From NCBI RefSeq assembly GCF_900215605.1, contig NZ_OBEL01000006.1, forward strand, positions 124,001-188,000: a stretch of 64,000 nt of DNA. Reading direction: 5' to 3'. How positions within the stretch are numbered: position 1 is the first letter of the stretch; each line of letters begins with the position of its first letter. A program made the position numbers and the translations under genes. A model generated the notes under the pieces. That model did not search any database. It saw only the letters and a program-made list of their open reading frames with translations, and was not told the origin of the DNA. This stretch comes from Cohaesibacter gelatinilyticus. Its GTDB lineage: Bacteria; Pseudomonadota; Alphaproteobacteria; Rhizobiales; Cohaesibacteraceae. Shown piece after piece: positions 8,547 to 16,258 of the stretch.

Positions 8547-8953
8547 ACCAGACAGCATTGGGAATTCAGGATCTGATCGCCGGTCTCGGCACAGAAGCGC
8601 ATTGGGGCAATCTGGAAGGCTTGATTGATCAATTCAGTCATCCAAGCCGCAAGGATGCATCTGCAGAAGAACAAGCCAGGCGCGAAGCTGAACGCCACAA
8701 GTGGCTCGCAAATTTGAAATCAGTTTTCGAGACCGAAGCTGGGCAGCACGTCTTGAGACAGTTCGTGCAAACCACGCTTCAAAGGCCCTCTGTGACCGTC
8801 TCACCAGAAACCATGCATTCCTTAAGCAGTGACCAGGTGGCGATGATCAGCACTTATCGAGAAGGCCAAAATTCCATCATTCGCACGATTTTGAAAGATC
8901 TGGCTGAAGCCGGATATGACCCGTCCAACAATAAGGAAAAACCCAATGCTTAA
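8543..8953 (+). CDS. Phage head-region protein of unknown function
   Basis: A 136-residue, mostly helical and charged protein between portal and scaffold, coupled to the portal by an ATGA overlap. It overlaps the scaffold start by 8 bp. I recognise no domain; helix-rich segments (AEEQARREAERHKWL) suggest an accessory scaffold or chaperone-like role, which is inference from position alone. Confidence 0.75.
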   Translation: MNQTALGIQDLIAGLGTEAHWGNLEGLIDQFSHPSRKDASAEEQARREAERHKWLANLKSVFETEAGQHVLRQFVQTTLQRPSVTVSPETMHSLSSDQVAMISTYREGQNSIIRTILKDLAEAGYDPSNNKEKPNA

Positions 8954-9782
8954 ATCTGCTTTGCTCACTCCACGCTCCATAGCCTGGCTTGCTTCAGCTC
9001 CCTTTGGCCCTCAGATTGCCTTCGCTCCGGAAGATGGTACCGGCACTGGTGATGGTGAAGGGGCCGGAGATGAAAACAATCAGAACGAAAATAGCCAGGA
9101 CAACAGTCCCTATCGCCCTGAAGGACTGGCAGAAGACTATCACGGTGAGAATGACCAAGAGACTATTGACCGCCTGGTTGCCAGTCTAAATGCATCCAAT
9201 CCGCAATTGCCGGAAGATGTGAGCGGCTATGACTTCAAACCTGATGACGAGCTGAAAAGCTATTTCGGTGATACTGACGATCCTCTATTGAATTCCGCCA
9301 AAGCAGCCGCGCTCGAATGCGGCATCACTCCGGACAAGTTTCAGGACTTCATCAATAAAACCTTCAAAGGTCCTGTTGCTGAAGGCCTGTTAACCCCGGC
9401 ATATGATCCAAAGAAGGAATTTGACACCCTTGCTGGCTATCTGAAGACAGATCCCCAAGGTGCTGAAAAAGCCGCAAATGATGCCCTGGCCATTGCCGAG
9501 AATATGGGCAAAAATCTGGGACTTCCCGAAAGTGCACAAGGCTTCATGTCCGGCATGAGCGAGATTGCCGACGGCATCATGATCATTCGCGCAATTGAAA
9601 ATATGGCACAGGAAAAAGGCGTTGCTCTTGGTGAAACAGCCGATGGCTCTACTGCCTTCTTCTCAAAGGAAGAGCTGGCCAGAATGGGGGATGATCCCCG
9701 ATTGAAACCGAGTTCATCAAAATATGACGCAAGCGTCGAGAAGAAATATAACGCTAGCTATCAGCATCATTATCCAGGCTAA
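8946..9782 (+). CDS. Capsid scaffolding/assembly protein
   Basis: A 278-residue acidic protein between portal and capsid genes, where T7-like phages encode the scaffold (gp9-like). After a hydrophobic start comes a strongly acidic Gly/Glu/Asn-rich stretch (GTGTGDGEGAGDENNQNEN), then PYRPEGLAEDYHG, a motif common in capsid assembly proteins, and helical repeats to the end. The ATG at 8946 has AAGGA 8 bp upstream; the frame reaches 8916 but without support. Scaffolds guide capsid polymerisation and then leave the head. An inserted unit separates this gene from the capsid gene. Confidence 0.8.
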   Translation: MLKSALLTPRSIAWLASAPFGPQIAFAPEDGTGTGDGEGAGDENNQNENSQDNSPYRPEGLAEDYHGENDQETIDRLVASLNASNPQLPEDVSGYDFKPDDELKSYFGDTDDPLLNSAKAAALECGITPDKFQDFINKTFKGPVAEGLLTPAYDPKKEFDTLAGYLKTDPQGAEKAANDALAIAENMGKNLGLPESAQGFMSGMSEIADGIMIIRAIENMAQEKGVALGETADGSTAFFSKEELARMGDDPRLKPSSSKYDASVEKKYNASYQHHYPG

Positions 9783-9812
9783 TCGGAACTTTGTTCCTTG
9801 GTCACCAAACGA

Positions 9813-9853
9813 GGGGACTGTTACGGCATAGTGCGAAATGACCCCCTAAGGCC
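9813..9853 (+). repeat. Left terminal inverted repeat of the passenger unit
   Basis: 41 bp matching the reverse complement of 11503-11543 at 35 positions; mismatches are scattered (positions 5, 11, 15, 28, 31 and 40), so the ends have diverged since insertion or are naturally imperfect. Confidence 0.75.
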
Positions 9854-10201
9854 TGACGGATCGCAACCTTAAAAATTTGTCGTTTGAGAAATACTCAAAT
9901 GACAGCTCTGAGTCCATTTTGCATGATGTTGCACGATGTTCGAATGTCGGCTTCGATAGTTGATCTAGGTTCATACAATCGAGTGTTTTGAGAGGTTTGT
10001 TCTTGAGAACGAGCTCTGAAACATGAGAATGCATCCGTTCTCGACATTTGTTTGGCTGTGCTTCACGGGAGTTGTTTGAGCTTTGTCATTTATCTCAAGG
10101 TTCGGAACCGCAGCTGAATAGATTTTGCGAAAAGTCACATTTGAAGAGAGCGTGGAGCGCAACTCAATGCGCTCCTTGCCTTATTCCGGAGAAGGCTCGA
10201 T
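9854..10201. other. Non-coding 3' flank of the passenger gene
   Basis: Lies between the left repeat and the stop of the leftward secreted-protein gene. It holds no supportable gene. A perfect 7-bp hairpin GGAGCGC (10154-10160) / GCGCTCC (10169-10175) lies 27 bp past that stop and could end its transcript, but no T-run follows. Confidence 0.4.
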
Positions 10202-11296
10202 TTACTTGATCTTGAAGCAAATGACCTCAACACGAAGGCTAAGATTTGGATCAGGATCCGTGTGTAAGTCTAACACCCAATGTCCGCTCTTGGATGTCCT
10301 GAAATAGGCATTGTCTCCCGAGTTTCCCAATCTTCCTTGTAAACCCCCAACAGTACAAACTGTTTTATCTGCTTTTACCGGAAGAATGTGCTGTTTCTCT
10401 GTGTGGTATCTTTTTCGGTGAACAATTTCTACCGATAGCCCTTTGATACGCTCATTCAAAGCCTGATCGGCCATCTCGGTAACTTGAGTTAGATTTTTAA
10501 TGCTCATTTTTAAGTCGGTGATTTCCGAGTTCAGTCTCAGCACTTCCGCTGTCGGTGCCGTTGGCTCAGTCAACTCAGTAAAGTAAACTTGTACTGGCCC
10601 GGCGGTAGTGAACATGTTTACCTGTCCCCAGTCTTGCACTTTGTAGTCGCCGCCAGCTAGCGAAACCGTCAATGGATCATTTCTTGTGCAGCTGAGGTTA
10701 ATTGCACCTGTTGAAATTGCTACTGGGGTCTTGGCGGAAGCAATGCCACCTCCAGCAATCACTTCGGAACAAACGAATCCGCGGACCTCGTAGCCCATAT
10801 AAGAAACTTTTCCAGGGTTGGTATATCTAAGTCCGACGGCCACCGCTTGATTATTCGGTGTAATTTTAACGTCCACTTTAAGTCCATCTTTGTTCAGTGC
10901 TTTGCAATCGTTCCAAGCTCGGACGGCTTCTCCATACAGAGAGCGAGACTCTTCGTACAAATCAGCACTGCTTTCAGCTAACTCCTTATTGGTTTTGCAC
11001 CACTGAAGTAGGTCGGATGAAGTCTTGGTTGTGTTGAAGTTTGCTTCACCACCTCCATATCCTAGAACCTCCACACTAATGTCGGCAAGTGTTTCGGCAT
11101 TCATACTTGAAAACTTTTTGTGGCAGTGGTTGTGGTACTTTGTAGCGATGGATGCTCGGGCAGATTTCTTAATCGTTATGTTTGTAATGCCATGTGCCAA
11201 AATTGCATCACAAGTTGCAGATAAAGATGGTTGCGCGGTAAAAAGAACTGCTGCAGAAAGAGCAGTTACCCTCCAGTATTTTTTAAACAAAAGCAT
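10202..11296 (-). CDS. Secreted protein of unknown function carried by the inserted unit
   Basis: A 364-residue protein with a clear Sec signal peptide (KKYWR, hydrophobic core, cleavage near SLSA at residues 24-27). The mature part starts with CDAILAHGI and has Cys residues spaced for disulfides, a helical LQWCKTNKELAESSADLYEES block, a beta-rich middle (KVSYMGYEVRGFVCSEV), a coiled-coil-like stretch near residues 255-285 (LRLNSEITDLKMSIKNLTQ) and a beta-rich C-terminal domain ending HWVLDLHTDPD. I do not recognise the family. The start has GAGGAAA directly upstream and a well-formed promoter. Opposite orientation and more AT-rich sequence than the phage late genes mark it as a foreign moron, likely expressed in the lysogen. 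Confidence 0.8.
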   Translation of the reverse strand: MLLFKKYWRVTALSAAVLFTAQPSLSATCDAILAHGITNITIKKSARASIATKYHNHCHKKFSSMNAETLADISVEVLGYGGGEANFNTTKTSSDLLQWCKTNKELAESSADLYEESRSLYGEAVRAWNDCKALNKDGLKVDVKITPNNQAVAVGLRYTNPGKVSYMGYEVRGFVCSEVIAGGGIASAKTPVAISTGAINLSCTRNDPLTVSLAGGDYKVQDWGQVNMFTTAGPVQVYFTELTEPTAPTAEVLRLNSEITDLKMSIKNLTQVTEMADQALNERIKGLSVEIVHRKRYHTEKQHILPVKADKTVCTVGGLQGRLGNSGDNAYFRTSKSGHWVLDLHTDPDPNLSLRVEVICFKIK

Positions 11297-11329
11297 TTTC
11301 CTCTATATAATTTTTGATTGTTTTTATTT

Positions 11330-11358
11330 ATTATACAACTTTCTATCGTTTACTTCAA
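11330..11358 (-). promoter_or_regulatory. Sigma70-type promoter of the secreted-protein gene
   Basis: On the minus strand TTGAAG (11358-11353), 17 bp, TATAAT (11335-11330). The likely start of transcription is near 11323, 27 bp before the ATG at 11296. The -10 is a consensus match and the spacing is ideal, so expression should not depend on phage late transcription. Confidence 0.65.
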
Positions 11359-11708
11359 ATCTCCCATAAACTGATTTGCTGAAACTCGTGTAGTAAGCCC
11401 GCTGAATTGGACTTTCTTCTTAATAATTTTAGCTTTTTGTGAGACGACACCGCAGCAGTCATCGAAAACAGAATTGCGAACGTCTCAAAAGTCCGCAGTG
11501 CCGACCTTAGGGTGTTATTTCGCACTATTCCGCAACAGACCCCAACGTCGCTGGGGATGTAGGTAGATCTTGCAGCAGGCCTGCCATCGGTTGACCAATC
11601 CATGAGGCGGTTAGCGTTGAGTTCATGCCAGAGCTCAATGCGCCGCTTTTCTCTTGTCCGCAGTCGGCTCTGTCTCTGGCGAGATAAAACTCGCAATCAG
11701 AAGGCTGA
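11359..11708. other. Non-coding stretch upstream of the capsid gene
   Basis: Contains the right terminal repeat (11503-11543) and 165 bp of sequence before the capsid gene. Short frames here show no recognisable protein. The part after 11543 should hold the original scaffold-capsid spacer and the capsid leader. Confidence 0.4.
11503..11543 (-). repeat. Right terminal inverted repeat of the passenger unit
   Basis: Reverse complement matches 9813-9853 at 35 of 41 positions. The outer end is GGGG on both sides. Confidence 0.75.
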
Positions 11709-11711
11709 ATG

Positions 11712-12617
11712 ATGAGCAACGACGTCCCAAATTGGTTCAAGACCCAATATAACGACAAGGTCCGTCAAAAATTCCAAGCCAAGGGATTTATGATGAAGTC
11801 GACCGTGACCTCGGAAACAAAGATTGAAGGGTCAAAGGCGATATTCCGTATTATGGGAAAAAGCCAGGCCCATAAGAAAAAACGTGGCCAGGCAGCCCGA
11901 AAGAACAACTCCCAGAAGAAAACAGTCGAAGCACATCTGGAGACCTGGGAATTCTTCGACACCTGTGAAACCTATGATGTCTCGCGCATGGGACCTGGTG
12001 AAAAGGAAAATCTGACAACTTCTGGCGCCATGGCTCTTGGTCGCGGTGTGGATCACGCCATTTTTGACGCTGGCGACAAGCTTTCCAGTACAAATGCTGG
12101 CACCGGTGCCGGTGTAAAGCCCCTTCTCGACGCAGATGGTCGTCCGGGCATGATTGGCGGGAACAACAAAGACTTTGTCCTTGATCTGCTTTTGATGATG
12201 AATACGGCGCTTCAAAATGCGGATGTGCCATGGGATGGCAATGTGTATTGTCCGCTGCCGTCTTTGATCTGGAACCAGTGCTTAGCCTACAAGCAGTTCA
12301 ACAATGCTGATTGGACAGGTGACCAGCTTTCTTTCCTTCGCAATACCGTCTCCAAATTCTGGGGTGGTGTGCACTATTTCCTCGCACCGGATGAATATTT
12401 CACCGAGGTCGAAGAAGGTCATTACGACTTCAACATGTGGCACAAGGAAGCCATGGGCTGGAGCAATAACAAGGATCTGCAAACCATCTGGGATTGGGAA
12501 AATGATTTCGGCCATCACTCCATCCGTATGGAGGTTGAGGGCGCGGAAGCGGGCCTGATGGAAGAAGGTATTGTCCGTTGTCGCGTCAAGATACCAACCG
12601 AAATCACCCTCCAATAA
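11712..12617 (+). CDS. Major capsid protein
   Basis: A 301-residue protein between scaffold and tail-tube genes, the place and size of a podovirus major head protein. It has no HK97-type protease partner. A basic N-terminal third (MGKSQAHKKKRGQAARKN) that would face DNA is followed by GAMALGRGVDHAIFDAGDKL and a beta-rich C-terminus ending GIVRCRVKIPTEITL. Two ATGs stand in tandem (11709 and 11712); I choose the second because AGAAGG (11699-11704) then has a spacing of 7. The call rests on position plus overall resemblance to podovirus capsid proteins; a hit to a characterised capsid would settle it. Confidence 0.75.
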   Translation: MSNDVPNWFKTQYNDKVRQKFQAKGFMMKSTVTSETKIEGSKAIFRIMGKSQAHKKKRGQAARKNNSQKKTVEAHLETWEFFDTCETYDVSRMGPGEKENLTTSGAMALGRGVDHAIFDAGDKLSSTNAGTGAGVKPLLDADGRPGMIGGNNKDFVLDLLLMMNTALQNADVPWDGNVYCPLPSLIWNQCLAYKQFNNADWTGDQLSFLRNTVSKFWGGVHYFLAPDEYFTEVEEGHYDFNMWHKEAMGWSNNKDLQTIWDWENDFGHHSIRMEVEGAEAGLMEEGIVRCRVKIPTEITLQ

Positions 12618-12648
12618 GCTCATTTTGCCAAGCCAAGGAATTTAAAAG

Positions 12649-12924
12649 ATGGCCTTTCAATTGAATGGATTCGTTCGATTGGCTTCTATCGGAGCCGTCG
12701 GAAGTGGTGCCAATGCCACAAAAGCACTTTGCACCTACCACACCAATGATGATGCGGCCGCTGTTGAAGCTGCCGGATATTTCGACAACCTGGCCAAGGA
12801 TCTGGCCAAGGGCGATTTCATCATGGCCGGTCTGGACATTGATGGTACTCCCCAGCTCAAAAATTACATCGTCACCACTATTGCGGCGGGGGTCGTGACA
12901 ATTGCTGCGCAGACCACTGCATAG
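12649..12924 (+). CDS. Small phage structural protein, possible capsid decoration protein
   Basis: A 91-residue protein with AAGGA 9 bp before its ATG. The block GYFDNLAKDLAKGDFIMAG followed by a short beta-rich end (KNYIVTTIAAGVVTIAA) is seen in small proteins encoded right after the capsid gene in several podoviruses. Role not known; head decoration is a guess from place and size. A strong terminator follows. Confidence 0.7.
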   Translation: MAFQLNGFVRLASIGAVGSGANATKALCTYHTNDDAAAVEAAGYFDNLAKDLAKGDFIMAGLDIDGTPQLKNYIVTTIAAGVVTIAAQTTA

Positions 12925-12955
12925 CCGCATGTGTAGTGTTGGCAATTGTTGACCA

Positions 12956-12990
12956 TGGCCCGGTGTTCCTTTCCGCCGGGCCATTTTTTT
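12956..12990 (+). terminator. Intrinsic terminator after the capsid genes
   Basis: TGGCCCGGTG / CGCCGGGCCA stem (one G-T pair) with an 8-base loop, followed by seven T. It sits between head and tail genes and should lower read-through into the tail module. Confidence 0.85.
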
Positions 12991-13015
12991 ATCTCGAGTT
13001 CGCAGGATCTTTGCA

Positions 13016-13633
13016 ATGTTGAATGAAATCGAAGTGATCCGACGTGCATGCGATCGGATTGGAATTCGCGCCCCTGAAAATCTGTCTGAAGAAGTCACGG
13101 CAGGGGTCACGGCTGATCGGTTATATGAACAGGAAGCCTCCTTTGCCCTAACGCTCTATCCCTGGTCATTTGCTCAAAAACTGGTTCGTCTGACCAAATT
13201 GGATGACGAACCAATTGCGGGATTCTCGGTCATTTTTCAAATGCCGGTCGGTGACAATGTTTTGCTTCTGGATCGGGTTACCGATCAACCTGATATCCCT
13301 GATCGCAATTTCACAGACTTCAAGCGCTTTGGTGACAAGATCTATTCCAACGCTGATGACTTATATGCAGTCGTTCGCTCCATGGCTTCACCTCACCTGT
13401 GGTCCCCCATTTTTGCCAAAGCTGTCAGCACTGGTCTTGCCGGTTTGCTGATTGAGGCAATTGCCTCTGATGGCAAACGAGCGGATGAGCTGAAACGGCA
13501 GGCCTATGGCAATCCAAGCGAACAAAACCGGGGCGGATTGATTGGTACTGCCATGCAAACCGATAGTTCCACAACACCAAACAAACGGATGCGCATGGGG
13601 CGCAATCCCTTGACTGAAGCATGGAGTAGCTAA
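13016..13633 (+). CDS. Tail tubular protein A-like (adaptor, T7 gp11-like)
   Basis: A 205-residue protein beginning with an alpha-helical LNEIEVIRRACDRIG and the family-typical YPWSFA near residue 43, then a short beta-insertion (VGDNVLLLDRV) and a helical bundle ending AYGNPSEQNRG. These match gp11-type adaptors that form the ring between portal and nozzle. The gene directly abuts the nozzle gene. AGGA lies 10 bp upstream of the ATG. Confidence 0.85.
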   Translation: MLNEIEVIRRACDRIGIRAPENLSEEVTAGVTADRLYEQEASFALTLYPWSFAQKLVRLTKLDDEPIAGFSVIFQMPVGDNVLLLDRVTDQPDIPDRNFTDFKRFGDKIYSNADDLYAVVRSMASPHLWSPIFAKAVSTGLAGLLIEAIASDGKRADELKRQAYGNPSEQNRGGLIGTAMQTDSSTTPNKRMRMGRNPLTEAWSS

Positions 13634-15670
13634 ATGGTTGCTCGTCCTGGACGCCTCATGGCGACTTTTACCGCTGGCGAGCTTGACCCGCTGGAGATCG
13701 ACCGCACCGAGCTGAAATATTTCAATGCCGGTGCCTTGCATGTCGAGAATGTCGAGATCCACCCGCAAGGTGGTTTCACCAAACGCGGCGGATTGCGCCA
13801 TGTCGTCAATGTCGATAATTCAACAGCTCGCCTTATTCCGTTCAAAAACTCGGCCGGTAGCAGCTTTGAAATCGCGTTGCGCGATGGTCATGCAGATGTG
13901 ATCGATGGCGCTGCGATCACTGCCAGTTTTGCCCTGCCCTTCAATGTTGCTCATTTGCCGGAAATCACCTGGACACACCGCCAGGACACAATGTTCCTCT
14001 TTCATGAAGATGTGCAGTCTGTCCGGGTTATCAATACAGATTCAGGTTGGAGCCAAGGCAATCTGCCCTATGAAGAGATCCCGAATTATGACTATGGCGG
14101 GAACTATACCAATGGTGAACCTGCAGAATGGGAATTGCAATTCGTTGGCTTCTCCGCTGGTGACCGCTTCCGGGTAACCGTATCCGGACAAGACACCACC
14201 ACCATTGATATGCCTGGCGGGATCAATTGGGACAGTGTGGCAACCCTGATCAAGAATGCCATTTTGGAATTGCCCAACGTCGCCCCTGGTCTCGTCGTAA
14301 CTCAGAAGGCCAGCGCTCGCATTACAATCAGATTTGAAGGCAAGGAAAATCAGGGGGATGGCTGGGCCATTTCTGGTACCGCAATCAACAAAGCCGATGC
14401 CGCTATCCCAGCTTATAAGATCAAGGTTGGTTTGCAACCAGGTGAACCAATCATATCAGCGACACGCGGCTGGCCTCGTTGCGGGATGTTTTTCCAACAG
14501 CGTTTCTTTGCCGGTGGCTTCAAAAGCCGTGGTAACAACTGGATGACCTCGATTGTCGGTCGATATTTCACCTTTGATACGCGACTGGATGAAGCAAACG
14601 GGGCTTTTGTGGTGCCGCTGGACAGTGAAGGCGGCGAAAAGATCAATCACATTGTGCCTGGACGCAATATGCTGGTCTTCACGTCCGAACGTGAATACTG
14701 GATTTCCGAACGAACCATCGACAAGACAAAGCCAACCGTTCACGTGGAAGCCTCAACCCATGGAACAAAACCGGGCGTGCCAGTCGTCAAGAATGAAGGC
14801 GCGGCCATCTTCGTGCATAAATCGGGATCGGTCATTTCCGAATTTCGCTATACCGATGTAGATGGAAACTTTGTCAGTCAGCCAATTTCCATTCTTTCCC
14901 CACACTTGTTTGAAGACGTCACCGACATGGCCATGCGCCGTGCCAAACTCTCAACCGATGCAAATATGCTTGGTGTCCTTGATGCCAAGGGCCGCATGCG
15001 TGCCGGTTTCCTGCTGCGCCAACAGGATGTAACCGGCTTCGGCCGTATCACTTCCCAAGAGGATCTGTTTAGAGCAATTTCCGTCAATGGTCGCGATGAA
15101 ATGGCTGTGGTCATGGAGCGCAATAATCAAAGACGATTGGAACGCTTTGAACGAGGGCTTTTGCTGGATGCAGCCAAGCCTTTTACCTTTCCGGATGCTC
15201 GCTCCGAGATAACGGGCCTGGAACATTTGGAAGGGCGGGATGTCTGGGTCTTGGGGGATGGTGATGTTTATGGGCCCTGCAAAGTTCTGAATGCCAAGAT
15301 CCAGGTACCAACTCCGGTCCAGACTGGTGAGGTTGGCTTGTTTGCCCCACCCAAGGTAACAACATTGCCGCCCCCTCGCGACATTGGACCAAAGACCGTT
15401 TTGCGTCGTCAGGCTCGCATTCATTCAGTGTGGGTTTCGGTTGTCAATACCACATCCCTTGCCATTGCTGCCAACGGAGAGGAACCGGTTGACGTGCCTC
15501 TACGCGCTTATGATGGGAACATGGACAAGCCGGAACTGGACGCTGGCTATACCGGCATGATCGAGCTGCGAGGTCTGAAAGGCTTCGCCCATGAACCAAC
15601 AGTCACGATCACGCAGACCAGACCGGGCCGTCTGGCGGTGAGATCCATAACGATTGAAGCCAAATTGTAG
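13634..15670 (+). CDS. Tail tubular protein B-like (nozzle, T7 gp12-like)
   Basis: A 678-residue beta-rich protein that starts with the signature FTAGELDPL, then a long block ending VEIHPQGGFTKRGG (residues 43-56), typical of podovirus nozzle proteins. The middle contains WTHRQDTMFLFHE and GWPRCGMFFQQRFF, also common in the family. The protein forms the hexameric tail tip that holds the fibres and keeps DNA in the particle. It begins right at the end of the adaptor gene. Confidence 0.85.
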   Translation: MVARPGRLMATFTAGELDPLEIDRTELKYFNAGALHVENVEIHPQGGFTKRGGLRHVVNVDNSTARLIPFKNSAGSSFEIALRDGHADVIDGAAITASFALPFNVAHLPEITWTHRQDTMFLFHEDVQSVRVINTDSGWSQGNLPYEEIPNYDYGGNYTNGEPAEWELQFVGFSAGDRFRVTVSGQDTTTIDMPGGINWDSVATLIKNAILELPNVAPGLVVTQKASARITIRFEGKENQGDGWAISGTAINKADAAIPAYKIKVGLQPGEPIISATRGWPRCGMFFQQRFFAGGFKSRGNNWMTSIVGRYFTFDTRLDEANGAFVVPLDSEGGEKINHIVPGRNMLVFTSEREYWISERTIDKTKPTVHVEASTHGTKPGVPVVKNEGAAIFVHKSGSVISEFRYTDVDGNFVSQPISILSPHLFEDVTDMAMRRAKLSTDANMLGVLDAKGRMRAGFLLRQQDVTGFGRITSQEDLFRAISVNGRDEMAVVMERNNQRRLERFERGLLLDAAKPFTFPDARSEITGLEHLEGRDVWVLGDGDVYGPCKVLNAKIQVPTPVQTGEVGLFAPPKVTTLPPPRDIGPKTVLRRQARIHSVWVSVVNTTSLAIAANGEEPVDVPLRAYDGNMDKPELDAGYTGMIELRGLKGFAHEPTVTITQTRPGRLAVRSITIEAKL

Positions 15671-15679
15671 GAGCTGCAC

Positions 15680-16258
15680 ATGGAGTTGGCATTGGGCGCA
15701 TTGGGAGCGTTAACCGGGGGTGGCGGAGCTGCTGCGGCTGGTGGTGCTGCGGCTGCGGGAACGGCTGCTGCAACTGCTGGCACAGCCGCCACGGCTGCAA
15801 CCACGGCCGGGAGCGGTTTGAGTGTGAGCGGGATCTTGAAAGGCGTTGTCGGCATTGCCAGCGCCTTGACGGCTGTCCAGGCTGCAGACATTCAGGCCGA
15901 ACAATATGACATGAAAGCGGACGATTCAGAGAGCGCAGCGCGTGATGAAGAAGTCAAAGGCATGCAGCGTTCGACCAATATCAAGCGGCAATTGGCAAAA
16001 GCCCTGGGCGAAAATGCGGTGAAGTTCGCGGCCTCCGGTCAGCTCGTCGGGGAAGGCGTTTCTGAAGATAACGCCCTTTCCCTGGAAGAACGGGCGAGCT
16101 CTGACATTACGGTCGACCGTGCCGACACAGATGCACGCATGGCTTTGCATCGCGCCCGGGCTGCTGGCTGGCGTCGTGTTGCCTCCCGAACCAGGAGCGC
16201 TGGCCGGTCACGTGGGCTGATTGGTGCATTGGGAGCAGCTGCGGGGATGTTTGGATGA
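15680..16258 (+). CDS. Internal virion protein, gp14-like
   Basis: A 192-residue protein with GGAG 6 bp before the ATG. The first 60 residues are almost only Ala, Gly and Thr and could insert in a membrane; the rest is a helical Glu/Ala/Arg-rich region (DDSESAARDEEVKGMQRSTN) with a Gly-rich end. This matches T7 gp14-like ejected proteins, which open the outer membrane during infection. It overlaps the next gene by 4 bp. Function by analogy in order and layout. Confidence 0.75.
   Translation: MELALGALGALTGGGGAAAAGGAAAAGTAAATAGTAATAATTAGSGLSVSGILKGVVGIASALTAVQAADIQAEQYDMKADDSESAARDEEVKGMQRSTNIKRQLAKALGENAVKFAASGQLVGEGVSEDNALSLEERASSDITVDRADTDARMALHRARAAGWRRVASRTRSAGRSRGLIGALGAAAGMFG

Larger units (their letters stand above)
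9813..11543. mobile_element. 1.73-kb transposon-like unit bounded by 41-bp inverted repeats, inserted between scaffold and capsid genes
   Basis: The left end (9813-9853, GGGGACTGTTACGG...) and the reverse complement of the right end (11503-11543, GGGGTCTGTTGCGG...) match at 35 of 41 positions, including the uninterrupted ATAGTGCGAAAT and CCCTAAGG. Ends that begin GGG-CTGTTGC are typical of DDE insertion sequences, but the unit holds no transposase; its only gene is a leftward secreted protein with its own promoter. AACG occurs next to both ends (9808-9811 and 11544-11547) and may be a remnant of target duplication, though the left copy is one base off. The unit splits two genes that are normally adjacent in this phage type. 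Confidence 0.7.

Noticed and set aside
11355-11696. Leftward 113-codon frame upstream of the capsid gene as a transposase remnant
   Set aside because: No DDE or other transposase motif; it crosses the terminal repeat, so it is likely chance.
15680-16258. Low-complexity Ala/Gly start as evidence of a false gene
   Set aside because: The gene has a good ribosome site, fits the gp14 position and overlaps the next gene by 4 bp.
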